This document shows, in pieces, positions 24,907 to 33,523 of a DNA stretch of 64,000 nucleotides. Numbering within the stretch: position 1 is the stretch's first letter; the number at the start of each line of letters is the position of its first letter. Made by a program: the position numbers and the translations under genes. Location: the NCBI RefSeq assembly GCF_041080655.1, contig NZ_CP163525.1:7626001-7690000 (forward strand). The letters run 5' to 3'. This DNA comes from Streptomyces sp. CG4. Its GTDB lineage: Bacteria; Actinomycetota; Actinomycetes; Streptomycetales; Streptomycetaceae. A model generated the notes under the pieces. That model had not been told where the DNA came from and ran no database searches. It worked only from the letters and a program-made list of their open reading frames with translations.

Positions 24907-25729
24907 CGGCCTGGTCCAGCGCCGACTGGAGGGACTGCCGGTAGCCGGTGCTGGTGTAGGTGGCGCCGGATATGGCGTCGATGCGCGCGTTGCCGGCCGC
25001 GACGGCCTCCTGGTTGAGCTTGGGCACGGCCATCGCCGTCTTCTGGTCGCTGAGTCCGCCCTTGGGCGCCTGCACCGCCTCCGCCTTGGTGATCTTGCCC
25101 GCGCTGACCGTGATCCGCACCTGGACCGGGCCGTACTGGGTCTGCGCGACCTGCCCGGTCACCGTACGAGCCGGAGCGGAACCGGACGACGAGGAGCCGC
25201 CGGACCCGGCCGAGGACCCGCCGGAGGATCCCGCGGCAGAACCGGCCGAGGACCCGGCGGAAGACCCCGCGGACGCCTTCATCTTGTCCAGCGCCGACTG
25301 GAGCGACTTCTTGTAGCCGGTGCTCGTGTACGTCGCCCCGGAGACCGCGTCGATCCGCGCGCTCTGCGCGGTCACGGCCTCCTGGTTGAGCTTGGGGACG
25401 GCCATCGCCGTCTTCTGGTCGCTGAGTCCGCCCTTGGGCGCCTGCACCGCCTCCGCCTTGGTGACCTTGCCGCCGGCGACGGTCAGCCGTACCTGCACGG
25501 TCCCGTACTGCGTCTGCGTCGCGTCACCGGTCACCGTGCCGCCCGCCGCACCGGCCGCCTGCGCGCCGCCCTGCGGTGCCTGCTGACCCGCCGTCGCCTG
25601 CGGTGCCGCGCCCGCCGCCGACACCGCGGCCGGATCGGACGCCGGCTTCAGCGCCAGCAGCAGCACGACTCCGGACACGGTGGCGGCGGTGGCCAGCACG
25701 ACCCGTCGAATGGGATGGCTCTTCCTCAT
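24899..25729 (-). CDS. Membrane-anchored protein with two FMN-binding domains
   Basis: A 276-residue exported protein. An N-terminal signal or anchor helix (RRVVLATAATVSGVVLLLAL) is followed by an Ala/Gln/Pro-rich linker. Two near-identical FMN_bind domains (about residues 65-155 and 190-274) are joined by a Ser/Gly linker. Each domain ends in SGATYTSTGY, the ApbE flavinylation motif, so two covalent FMN groups are expected. It probably passes electrons between the ferric-reductase-like flavoprotein encoded just upstream and an external acceptor. The duplication is recent, since long blocks of the domains are identical. Confidence 0.9.
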   Translation of the reverse strand: MRKSHPIRRVVLATAATVSGVVLLLALKPASDPAAVSAAGAAPQATAGQQAPQGGAQAAGAAGGTVTGDATQTQYGTVQVRLTVAGGKVTKAEAVQAPKGGLSDQKTAMAVPKLNQEAVTAQSARIDAVSGATYTSTGYKKSLQSALDKMKASAGSSAGSSAGSAAGSSGGSSAGSGGSSSSGSAPARTVTGQVAQTQYGPVQVRITVSAGKITKAEAVQAPKGGLSDQKTAMAVPKLNQEAVAAGNARIDAISGATYTSTGYRQSLQSALDQAGG

Positions 25730-25774
25730 CTGTCCGTATCTCTCCGTAGCTCCCGGTCTATCCGTTGCGCCCGC

Positions 25775-27157
25775 TCACATCTCGAACGACTCGTGATGGA
25801 TACGGCGGGCGGGGACCCCCGCACCGCGCAGTGCCTCGTACACCGACTGCGCGAACCCGGCCGGACCGCACATGAAGACGTCGTGCCGGTCGATGTCCGG
25901 GATCTTCCGCTGGAGGTTCTCCGCCGAGATGTCCGGCCGCTCGCCCTCCGGGCTGTTCACCGCGTACATCAGGCGGGCGCCCCGCTCGTCGGCGATCTTC
26001 GCCAGCTCGTCCCACAGCGCCAGGTCCTGGGTGCTGTTGGCCCGGTAGAGCAGGGTGATGTCGCCGGCCGCGCCGGGCAGGGTCTCGAACAGCGCCCGCA
26101 TCGGTGTGATGCCCACCCCGCCCGCGACCAGCAGCACCTTGCCCCGGCTGCGGCGCTGCGCGGTCATCGCCCCGTACGGGCCCTCCGCCCACACCCGGGT
26201 GCCGGGCGTCAGCTCCCGCAGCCGGGCGCTGTGGTCGCCGATCGCCTTCACCGTGATCCGCAGCATGTCCGGGCGGGGCGCCGCCGACAGCGAGTACGGG
26301 TGCGAGCTGAACCGCATCCCGGGCGCGAGGAACCGCCAGCGGAAGAACTGGCCCGCCTCCGCGCCCATCCGGTGCAGCTTGCGCCCGCCGATCAGCACCG
26401 ACACGATGCCCGGCGTCTCCTCGATCACCGCCTCCACCCGCATCCGGTGTTTGAGGTTCAGCCGGATCGGGGTGAGGATCCGGTACCAGACCACCAGTGC
26501 GGTGACCGCGCCGTACAGGCCGTACCAGAAGGTCTTGGCGACCGGCTCGACCGCGAAGTCGTTGCCGGTGGTGATCTGGTGCCAGAACGTCAGGAACACC
26601 GCCGCGTAGGTCAGCAGATGGACGTGATACCAGGTGTCGTACGGCATCCGGCGGCGGATACCGCCGATCGACGTCAGCCCGATCAGCACGAACAGGCCGG
26701 TGCCGATCGCCGCCTTGCCCACGTCGGGCAGCTGGTTGATGGAGTCGACGGTCTGCTGGACGATGTCGCCGAGCGACTTGCCCGCCTGGAGCGCGTACCC
26801 CCACATGGTGAGGAAGACGTGCGCCACGATCAGGCAGAGCGTGTACCGGCCGCTCATCGCGTGCCAGCGGGCCACCCGGTCCGAGCCGACCCGCCGCTCC
26901 AGCGCCGGCACCCGCGCCATCTGGAGCACGACCAGCGCCATCAGATAGCCGGCCAACAGGCCGGTGATCCGGCCCGCGTTGAGGATCCTGCCGGTGTTGT
27001 CGGCGATGGACGGTGTGTTGTGCCACCAGAGCCACAGCACGGCCGCCGCGCCCGCCCAGAGGGCGATCAGCAGCGGTACGGCCGGGCTGCGGCGCGGGCG
27101 GATGCGGCGCATCGTCTGTCGGCGGGCGGCACGTCCGCCTGCGAGCGTGGTGGTCAC
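25775..27157 (-). CDS. Ferric-reductase-like transmembrane flavoprotein
   Basis: A 460-residue membrane oxidoreductase. The N-terminal half (about residues 25-220) has six hydrophobic segments with histidines (GRYTLCLIVAHVFLT, YHVHLLTYAAVF, FWHQITTG) suited to b-type haems. The C-terminal half is a ferredoxin-NADP-reductase module: RFSSHPYSLS (flavin), VLLVAGGVGITPMRAL (NAD(P)H), and a terminal CGPAGFAQSV. It should move electrons from cytoplasmic NAD(P)H across the membrane to the FMN protein. GTG 27157 is chosen because GGAGG lies four bases upstream; an in-frame ATG (27205) would add 16 residues. Confidence 0.88.
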   Translation of the reverse strand: MTTTLAGGRAARRQTMRRIRPRRSPAVPLLIALWAGAAAVLWLWWHNTPSIADNTGRILNAGRITGLLAGYLMALVVLQMARVPALERRVGSDRVARWHAMSGRYTLCLIVAHVFLTMWGYALQAGKSLGDIVQQTVDSINQLPDVGKAAIGTGLFVLIGLTSIGGIRRRMPYDTWYHVHLLTYAAVFLTFWHQITTGNDFAVEPVAKTFWYGLYGAVTALVVWYRILTPIRLNLKHRMRVEAVIEETPGIVSVLIGGRKLHRMGAEAGQFFRWRFLAPGMRFSSHPYSLSAAPRPDMLRITVKAIGDHSARLRELTPGTRVWAEGPYGAMTAQRRSRGKVLLVAGGVGITPMRALFETLPGAAGDITLLYRANSTQDLALWDELAKIADERGARLMYAVNSPEGERPDISAENLQRKIPDIDRHDVFMCGPAGFAQSVYEALRGAGVPARRIHHESFEM

Positions 27158-27216
27158 GGTTCCTCCGTGGGGACTCGGCCCTTGGCCCAGAGATACGTGC
27201 CGCATGCGCTGAGTGT

Positions 27217-27402
27217 TCAGAGCCCCGCCGAGTCCAGCGCGGACTGCAGCGACCGCCGGTACCCGGTGCTGGTGTACGAGGCGCCCGACACCATGTCGAT
27301 CTCCGCGCTCTGCGCGGCCGGCGCCTCGCGCCGCAGCTGAGGCAGGGCGTAGCCGTTGATCTCCTGGTCGCGCGGGTTGTCCGACGGGTACTGCACGGCC
27401 GG
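27217..27402 (-). pseudogene. 3' remnant of an FMN-binding protein gene
   Basis: The minus-strand frame ending with TGA at 27217-27219 encodes the C-terminal 60 or so residues of an FMN_bind domain: AVQYPSDNPRDQEINGYALP, then SGASYTSTGYRRSLQSALD. The N-terminal part is missing. At about 27400 the sequence changes abruptly into an opposite-strand histidine-kinase fragment, so a deletion removed the rest. It would have been a third flavinylated partner of the neighbouring ApbE. Confidence 0.8.
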
Positions 27403-28304
27403 CTGATCACGGGGCTGCCGACGGAGCCGGTGCGGGCCGCCGTGCGACGCCTCGAACTGGTCGCGGTGGCCGTCTTCGGCCTGGCCCTGACCGTCGCCGG
27501 TGTGGCCGGGGCGCTGTGGGTGCGCTGGTCGCTGCGCCCGCTGACCCGGGTCGCCGCGACCGCCACCCGGGTCAGCGAGCTGCCCCTGGCCAGCGGTGAG
27601 GTGGCGCTGCCGCCGCGCGGCCCGGGCAGCGACCCGCGCAGCGAGGTCGGCCGGGGGCGGCGGCGTTCAACCGGATGCTGCGGCACGTCGAGGACGCGCT
27701 GACCAAGCGGCACACCGGCGAGGAGCGGCTGCGCCGCTTCGCCGCCGACGCCGGCCACGAGCTGCGCACCCCGGTCGCCTCGGTCCGCGGCCACGCCGAG
27801 CCGGCCCTCCTCCGCCCCGGCCCGGTGCCACCGGAGGTCACCCGGGCCCTGGAGCGCATCAAGGCCGAGTCCGCCCGCATGGGCGAGATGGTGGACGACC
27901 TCCTCCTGCCGGCCCGCCTCGATGCGGGCCGACCGCTGGAGAGCAGCCCGGTGGACCTGACCCGTCTGGTCCTGGACGCGGTCACCGACGCCCGCGCCAC
28001 CGGCCCCGACCACGGCTGGACGCTGGATCTGCCCGAGGACCCGGTGACGGTCACCCTGGAGGCCGGTTCCGAGGCGGCCGTCCTCTCGGTCCACGACGAC
28101 GGCCCCGGTGTCCCCGAAGAGGTCCGGCCCGGCGTCTTCGAACGCTTCACGCGGGCCGACCACCGCCGCCGCCCGGACGCCTCCGGCGGAGGAGCGGGCC
28201 TGGGCCTGTCGATCGTGGCGGCGGTGGCGGAGGCACATGGGGGGAGCGTGGGGTTGGAGAGCGGCCCCGGCTCTACGACATTCCGGGTCAGCCTGCCGAC
28301 GTGA
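27403..28304 (+). pseudogene. Truncated, frameshifted sensor histidine kinase
   Basis: The C-terminal two thirds of a two-component sensor kinase. A transmembrane segment and HAMP region (WVRWSLRPLTRVAATATRV) come first, then a one-base frame change near 27655. The H box follows (GHELRTPVASVRGHAE, with the phospho-acceptor His), then the G boxes (VHDDGPGVPEE, GAGLGLSIVAAV). The N-terminal sensor is missing at the left junction. The N box between EDPVTV and GSEAAVLSV is also deleted, so ATP binding should be lost. The partner response regulator is absent. Confidence 0.82.
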
Positions 28305-28350
28305 GGGGCGCGAGGCGGTGTCGATGTGCGGCGACGCCGCGTGGGCGCAC
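28302..28350. repeat. Intergenic Streptomyces repeat, copy 1
   Basis: GAGGGGCGCGAGGC, TGTCGATGTGCGGC and GCCGCGTGGGCGC in order form a GC-rich element related to the one at 36778-36837. It lies between convergent 3' ends, where a bidirectional terminator is expected. GCGGC and GCCGC arms can form a short hairpin. Confidence 0.55.
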
Positions 28351-28356
28351 CGTGGC

Positions 28357-29061
28357 TCAGTACCGCGTAACCGCCGTAGCCCCCGCCACGGTCCCGATGG
28401 CGACATGCGGCCGCTTCCCGGGGTCGGCCCACTGGAGAATCCGCCGCATCGCAGCCTCGGGCACCGACACACACCCGGCCGTAGCCCCACGCCCGTTGAC
28501 ATGCAGAAAGATCCCGGCGCCCCGGCCCCGAACAGGCCGGTCGTAGTTGAACCCGATGACGAGGGCGTACGCATACTGAGCGGTGTACGAGATCAGATGC
28601 TCGGACTCGGTGGCCCGGCAGTCGCCCGGCAACGGCTCGGCCCACCGGTTGTACGACCGTGAGTCATTGTCCTCGCACCACCACGAACTGCCCTTCACCG
28701 CACGGTACTTGACCCTTGTCCCGCCCGGTGCCGCCTTGATCCCGAAGCCGAAGGGAAGGTCGTAAAGGCCGGTCGGTGTCGTGTTCGTACTCTGCTTCCG
28801 CTTCACCCCCTCCACCAGCCCCTTCGCCCCGAACCGCGCCGGTGCGGAACCGGCCCGCACCCACCGTCCGTGTCGCAGGTCCCACCAGGTGAGGGTCCCC
28901 GACGTCGCGTCGTTGCGCGGTGCCTGAGCGGTGATCAGCTGGGTGCCGCCCCCGGTGTCCGCCATCCGCGCGGGCAGCGGTACGGCCCCGGGTTCCGGTG
29001 CGAGACCGAGCAGGGCCGGCGAGGACGCGATCACAAGGGCGAGTACGACACCGGGGCGCAT
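28357..29061 (-). CDS. Secreted L,D-transpeptidase (YkuD family)
   Basis: A 234-residue exported protein with an N-terminal signal sequence (VVLALVIASSPALLGLA). A C-terminal YkuD catalytic region reads FLHVNGRGATAGCVSVP, with His187 and the nucleophile Cys197. The family forms 3-3 crosslinks in peptidoglycan or trims cell-wall peptides outside the membrane. The middle part (TPTGLYDLPFGFGIKA) is the usual substrate-groove strand. Its start lies 3 bp from the next gene's stop, so the two may be co-transcribed. Confidence 0.88.
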   Translation of the reverse strand: MRPGVVLALVIASSPALLGLAPEPGAVPLPARMADTGGGTQLITAQAPRNDATSGTLTWWDLRHGRWVRAGSAPARFGAKGLVEGVKRKQSTNTTPTGLYDLPFGFGIKAAPGGTRVKYRAVKGSSWWCEDNDSRSYNRWAEPLPGDCRATESEHLISYTAQYAYALVIGFNYDRPVRGRGAGIFLHVNGRGATAGCVSVPEAAMRRILQWADPGKRPHVAIGTVAGATAVTRY

Positions 29062-29064
29062 GGC

Positions 29065-29652
29065 TCAGACGGTAGACGGCGGAAGCGGCAACGGCAGCCC
29101 GGGTAGCCCGTCCAGGCTCGTCGCGATGTGCTCCTTCTTCTCGAAGTACGCGCTCAGCGAGGCGTCGTCCTCCCGCGCGAACCGCTTCCCGTGCAGCTCA
29201 CGATCGCTCTCGTAGGCCATGTAGGGGACGGCGTACCCACAGCTGTCCCGGATCAGTTCCGCGTGCACGACGATGACCGCGCGCAGCCCGTGCGGGCTGG
29301 GGTCGATGTCCGGGAAGCGGGCGAGCAACTCCTTGAAGCGCGGGTCGTCCCGGAAGACGGCCTCGCCCCGGCCGTGTACGCGCACGATGTTCGGCGGGCC
29401 CTGGAAGGCACACCACATCAGGGTGATCCGCCCGTTCTCCCTGAGGTGCGCGACGGTCTCGGCGTTGGACCCGGCGAAGTCCAGATAGGCCAAGGTCAGC
29501 TCGTCGAGCACGACGAAGGAGCCGCAGAGGCCCTTGGGGGAGAGATTGACCGTGCCGTCACCGGACAGCGGCGCGGTCGCGGTGAAGAAGAGGGGTTGCT
29601 CCTCGATGAACGTCCGGAGCCTGCCGTCGATGCGCTCGTAGGTCTTTCCCAT
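29065..29652 (-). CDS. Pyridoxamine 5'-phosphate oxidase-like flavoprotein
   Basis: A 195-residue split-barrel protein. Visible features are FFTATAPLSGDGTVNLSPKG, a YLDFAGSNAETVAHLRENGRITLMW strand-turn block and RVHGRGEAVFRDDPRF. The fold binds FMN or F420. Substrate and physiological role are unknown. A final basic segment (HGKRFAREDD) is typical of the family. ATG 29652 is chosen over the GTG two codons earlier (29658). Upstream, 29653-29821 holds tandem CGGACGTACGCATGCGGA copies with no gene. Confidence 0.82.
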   Translation of the reverse strand: MGKTYERIDGRLRTFIEEQPLFFTATAPLSGDGTVNLSPKGLCGSFVVLDELTLAYLDFAGSNAETVAHLRENGRITLMWCAFQGPPNIVRVHGRGEAVFRDDPRFKELLARFPDIDPSPHGLRAVIVVHAELIRDSCGYAVPYMAYESDRELHGKRFAREDDASLSAYFEKKEHIATSLDGLPGLPLPLPPSTV

Positions 29653-29737
29653 GTCCACCGAGTATCGACGAAATTCCTTCGCCTGTCTTTCGCCTGTCTA
29701 AGGAATTTACGGAACGGCTCCTCATCCGGACGTACGC

Positions 29738-29766
29738 ATGCGGAATCCGGACGTACGCATGCGGAC
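29738..29766. repeat. Short direct repeat before the secreted repeat-protein gene
   Basis: CGGACGTACGCATGCGGA-like sequence occurs twice in a row (starting at about 29729 and 29747). It is palindromic in part (GCATGC, TACGTA-like). Role unknown. Confidence 0.4.
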
Positions 29767-29821
29767 CCGCCCTGGCCGCCCCGGCCCGCGCTGGTCGGGG
29801 CGGCCACGGCTGCCTGCTACC

Positions 29822-30688
29822 TCACTTGGTGAGCGTGCAGGCGGCCAGGGAGTCCAGTCCGGTGGGCTTGGCGGACGTGCGGCCGATGGCGATGGCGATG
29901 CGGTCGATGGTGGAGACGCGTTTGTCCTTGAGGGGTCCGAGGATGGCGTTGTTGACGAAGTTGGGTCCGCCCTGGCCGACGGTGGTTTGCAAACGCTTGT
30001 TGGCTTCTCGGATCTGGGTCTGGAGCAGAGCGAGGTTGCGGTCGACCTCGGCCTTGGCCGTGGCGGGCACGGCGGGGAGCTTGGAGGCGACGTCGGGGCA
30101 GGTGATCGTGCCGGCCCCAGTGTTCCTGCCGGCCCCGGTGCTGCCGCCGCCTCCGGTGTTCTTGCCGCCGGTCGCGCCGGTGCCCGACTGCCGGGTCGCC
30201 GTGCTGCCCGACGCGGCCCCGGCGCCGGTGTTCGCGCCGCTCGCGTTCAGGGTGCAGGCGGCCAGGGAGTCCAGTCCGGTGGGCTTGGCGGACGTGCGGC
30301 CGATGGCGATGGCGATGCGGTCGATGGTGGAGACGCGTTTGTCCTTGAGGGGTCCGAGGATGGCGTTGTTGACGAAGTTGGGTCCGCCCTGGCCCACGGT
30401 GGTCTGCAAACGCTTGTTGGCTTCTTGGATCTGGGTCTGGAGCAGAGCGAGGTTGCGGTCGACCTCGGCCTTCGCGGTGGCGGGCACGGCGGGGAGCTGG
30501 GAGGCGACATCGGGGCAGGTGATCGTGCCGGGGCTCGCCAGGGTGCGGGCCTGGGTGGCGCCATCGCTCTTGGCGGGGGTGCCGGCGAGGGCCGAGCCGG
30601 CGATCAACGCACCGGACAGCACCACGGCCGCAGCGCCGCCGACGACCGCCACGCGGCGTTTGTTGTACTTCGGAAGAGCCCTGGACAT
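29822..30688 (-). CDS. Secreted protein with duplicated two-Cys domain
   Basis: A 288-residue exported protein of unknown function. The signal peptide has RRVAVVGGAAAVVLSGALIAGSALA, ending in an ALA-type cleavage site. Two copies of a domain of about 92 residues follow, each beginning TITCPDVAS and ending LAACTL. They are separated by a Gly/Thr/Ser linker of about 45 residues. The two cysteines at the domain ends could form a disulfide. The domains are almost identical in amino acids and DNA, showing a recent tandem duplication. Each looks alpha-helical (NLALLQTQIQEANKRLQTTV). No enzymatic motif is seen. Confidence 0.85.
   Translation of the reverse strand: MSRALPKYNKRRVAVVGGAAAVVLSGALIAGSALAGTPAKSDGATQARTLASPGTITCPDVASQLPAVPATAKAEVDRNLALLQTQIQEANKRLQTTVGQGGPNFVNNAILGPLKDKRVSTIDRIAIAIGRTSAKPTGLDSLAACTLNASGANTGAGAASGSTATRQSGTGATGGKNTGGGGSTGAGRNTGAGTITCPDVASKLPAVPATAKAEVDRNLALLQTQIREANKRLQTTVGQGGPNFVNNAILGPLKDKRVSTIDRIAIAIGRTSAKPTGLDSLAACTLTK
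29835..30532. repeat. Two 281-bp near-identical direct repeats
   Basis: 29835-30115 and 30252-30532 match base for base except at scattered sites, at an offset of 417 bp. They encode the duplicated domain of the secreted protein. Recombination between them would remove exactly one domain and the linker in frame (417 = 139 codons). Confidence 0.85.
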
Positions 30689-30790
30689 GCGGAAGCCTCA
30701 CTTGGGTCGGATCGACGTCTGGGCAACGCGGCGCCTGCGTGCACAGGGAAGTACGGGAAAGCGGTTTCAGTTGTTCACTCCCACCGTCGA

Positions 30791-30828
30791 TTGACGAATC
30801 ATGCAGAGTTCTGCATACTCATGCATGA
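30791..30828 (+). promoter_or_regulatory. argG promoter with two ARG-box-like palindromes
   Basis: TTGACG (30791-30796), 17 bp, then CATACT (30814-30819) form the promoter. Palindrome ATGCAGAGTTCTGCAT (30801-30816) covers the spacer and -10, and a perfect TCATGCATGA (30819-30828) covers the start region. This fits ArgR repression by blocking polymerase. Confidence 0.7.
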
Positions 30829-30855
30829 CAGCCAGTGCAGTGTGAGGAGAAACCC

Positions 30856-32049
30856 GTGACCGAGCGCGTCGTACTCGCCTATTCGGGCGGTCTGGACACC
30901 TCCGTCGCCATCGGCTGGATCGCCGAGGAGACGGGCGCCGAGGTCATCGCCGTCGCGGTGGACGTCGGCCAGGGCGGCGAGGACCTGGACGTCATCCGCA
31001 AGCGCGCCCTCGCCTGCGGTGCCGTCGAGGCCGAGGTCGCGGACGCCAAGGACGAGTTCGCCGACGAGTACTGCCTCCCGGCGATCAAGGCCAACGCCCT
31101 CTACATGGACCGCTACCCGCTGGTCTCCGCCCTGTCCCGGCCCACGATCGTCAAGCACCTGGTCGCCGCCGCCGAGAAGCACGGCGCCACGACCGTCGCC
31201 CACGGCTGCACCGGCAAGGGCAACGACCAGGTCCGCTTCGAGGCCGGCATCGTCGCCCTCGCCCCCGGCCTGCGCTGCATCGCCCCCGTCCGCGACTACG
31301 CGATGACCCGGGACAAGGCGATCGCCTTCTGCGAGGCCAAGCAGCTCCCGATCGCCACCACCAAGAAGTCCCCGTACTCCATCGACCAGAACGTCTTCGG
31401 ACGCGCCGTCGAGACTGGCTTCCTGGAGGACATCTGGAACGCCCCCATCGAGGACATCTACGACTACACCGCCGACCCGGCCGTCCCGCGCGAGCCCGAC
31501 GAGGTGATCATCACCTTCAAGGAGGGCGTCCCGGTCGCGATCGACGGCAAGCCCGTCACCGTCCTGCAGGCCGTCCAGCAGCTCAACGAGCGCGCCGGCG
31601 CCCAGGGCATCGGCCGGATCGACATGGTCGAGGACCGCCTCGTCGGCATCAAGTCCCGCGAGGTCTACGAGGCCCCGGGCGCGATCGCCCTGATCACCGC
31701 CCACCAGGAGCTGGAGAACGTCACCGTCGAGCGCGAACTGGCCCGCTACAAGCGGCAGGTCGAGCAGCGCTGGGCCGAACTCGTCTACGACGGCCAGTGG
31801 TTCTCCCCGCTCAAGCGGGCCCTGGACGGTTTCATCGACGAGGCCAACCAGCACGTGACCGGTGACATCCGGATGACCCTGCACGGCGGCCGCGCCGTCG
31901 TCACCGGCCGGCGCTCCGAGTCGTCCCTGTACGACTTCAACCTCGCCACCTACGACACCGGCGACACGTTCGACCAGTCCGCCGCCAAGGGATTCATCGA
32001 CATCTACAGCCTGTCGTCGAAGATCGCCGCCAAGCGAGACCTCGCGTAA
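30856..32049 (+). CDS. argG: Argininosuccinate synthase
   Basis: A 397-residue enzyme that joins citrulline and aspartate with ATP. The PP-loop motif AYSGGLDTSV lies at the N terminus, with HGCTGKGNDQVRFE, SPYSIDQNVFGR and EFADEYC-type substrate loops in the expected places. GTG 30856 is chosen because GAGGAG lies six bases upstream; an ATG seven codons earlier overlaps that ribosome site. It is followed 41 bp later by argH, and the pair probably forms one transcript. Confidence 0.97.
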   Translation: MTERVVLAYSGGLDTSVAIGWIAEETGAEVIAVAVDVGQGGEDLDVIRKRALACGAVEAEVADAKDEFADEYCLPAIKANALYMDRYPLVSALSRPTIVKHLVAAAEKHGATTVAHGCTGKGNDQVRFEAGIVALAPGLRCIAPVRDYAMTRDKAIAFCEAKQLPIATTKKSPYSIDQNVFGRAVETGFLEDIWNAPIEDIYDYTADPAVPREPDEVIITFKEGVPVAIDGKPVTVLQAVQQLNERAGAQGIGRIDMVEDRLVGIKSREVYEAPGAIALITAHQELENVTVERELARYKRQVEQRWAELVYDGQWFSPLKRALDGFIDEANQHVTGDIRMTLHGGRAVVTGRRSESSLYDFNLATYDTGDTFDQSAAKGFIDIYSLSSKIAAKRDLA

Positions 32050-32090
32050 GTAGTGTTCGTCCATCCACACCCTCTCTAGGAGCAGCGCAA

Positions 32091-33518
32091 GTGAGCAGCA
32101 GCAGCGGTGACGTACGGCTCTGGGGCGCCCGTTTCGCCGACGGTCCCTCCGAGGCCCTGGCCAAGCTGTCCGCGTCCGTCCACTTCGACTGGCGCCTCGC
32201 GCCGTACGACATCGCCGGCTCGCGGGCCCACGCACGCGTGCTGCACAAGGCGGGGCTGCTCACCGAGGACGAGCTGACCCGCATGATCGCCGGGCTCGAC
32301 GGGCTGGAGGCCGACGTCGCCGACGGCTCCTTCGTGGGCACGATCGCCGACGAGGACGTACACACCGCCCTGGAGCGCGGCCTGCTGGAGCGCCTCGGCC
32401 CCGACCTCGGCGGCAAACTGCGCGCCGGCCGGTCGAGGAACGACCAGGTGGCGACCCTCTTCCGAATGTACCTGCGCGACCACGCCCGTACGATCGGCGG
32501 CCTGATCGCCGACCTCCAGGACGCCCTGATCGGCCTCGCCGAGGCCCACCCGGACGTCGCGATGCCCGGCCGCACCCACCTCCAGCACGCCCAGCCGGTG
32601 CTCTTCGCCCACCACGTCCTCGCCCATGTCCAGCCCCTGTCCCGGGACGCCGAGCGGCTGCGCCAGTGGGACGAGCGCACGGCCGTCTCGCCGTACGGCT
32701 CCGGCGCCCTCGCCGGCAGCAGCCTCGGTCTGGACCCGGAGGCGGTGGCTCAGGACCTCGGTTTCGAGCACGGCAGCGTCGGCAACTCGATCGACGGCAC
32801 GGCCTCCCGCGACTTCGTCGCCGAGTTCGCCTTCATCACGGCCATGATCGGCGTGAACCTCTCCCGGATCGCCGAGGAGATCATCATCTGGAACACGAAG
32901 GAGTTCTCCTTCGTGACCCTGCACGACGCGTTCTCCACGGGCTCGTCGATCATGCCGCAGAAGAAGAACCCGGACATCGCGGAGCTGGCGCGCGGCAAGA
33001 GCGGTCGCCTCATCGGCAACCTGACCGGGCTGCTGGCCACGCTGAAGGCCCTGCCCCTCGCCTACAACCGCGACCTCCAGGAGGACAAGGAGCCGGTCTT
33101 CGACTCCTGCGACCAGCTGGAGGTGCTGCTCCCTGCCTTCACCGGCATGATCGCCACCCTCACCGTCCACCGCGAGCGCATGGAGGAACTGGCCCCGGCC
33201 GGCTTCTCGCTCGCCACCGACATCGCCGAGTGGCTGGTCAAGCAGGGTGTGCCGTTCCGCGTGGCGCACGAGGTCGCGGGGGAGTGCGTGAAGGCGGCCG
33301 AGGCCGAGGGCAAGGAGCTGGACGAGCTGACGGACGAGCAGTTCGCGAAGATCAGCGCCCACCTGACGCCCGAGGTGCGGTCCGTCCTCAACGTCCCCGG
33401 CGCCCTGGCCTCCCGCAACGGACGCGGAGGTACGGCACCCGGCGCGGTCGCGGTCCAGCTGGCGGAGGTCAAGGCGGACGTGGCGGCACAGCACGTGTGG
33501 GCCGCCGCAAAGAAGTGA
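32091..33518 (+). CDS. argH: Argininosuccinate lyase
   Basis: A 475-residue member of the fumarase/aspartase superfamily that splits argininosuccinate to arginine and fumarate. It has AGRSRNDQVAT, GRTHLQHAQPV (catalytic His region) and the superfamily signature GSSIMPQKKNPD with the catalytic Ser loop. The start is GTG with AGGAG eight bases upstream. The gene completes arginine synthesis with argG. Confidence 0.97.
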   Translation: MSSSSGDVRLWGARFADGPSEALAKLSASVHFDWRLAPYDIAGSRAHARVLHKAGLLTEDELTRMIAGLDGLEADVADGSFVGTIADEDVHTALERGLLERLGPDLGGKLRAGRSRNDQVATLFRMYLRDHARTIGGLIADLQDALIGLAEAHPDVAMPGRTHLQHAQPVLFAHHVLAHVQPLSRDAERLRQWDERTAVSPYGSGALAGSSLGLDPEAVAQDLGFEHGSVGNSIDGTASRDFVAEFAFITAMIGVNLSRIAEEIIIWNTKEFSFVTLHDAFSTGSSIMPQKKNPDIAELARGKSGRLIGNLTGLLATLKALPLAYNRDLQEDKEPVFDSCDQLEVLLPAFTGMIATLTVHRERMEELAPAGFSLATDIAEWLVKQGVPFRVAHEVAGECVKAAEAEGKELDELTDEQFAKISAHLTPEVRSVLNVPGALASRNGRGGTAPGAVAVQLAEVKADVAAQHVWAAAKK

Positions 33519-33523
33519 CGTGA

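Noticed and set aside
21955..25017. A 1,020-codon plus-strand open frame
   Set aside because: It runs antisense to the exporter, His-rich ORF and ApbE genes and has no domain pattern; it is a high-GC shadow.
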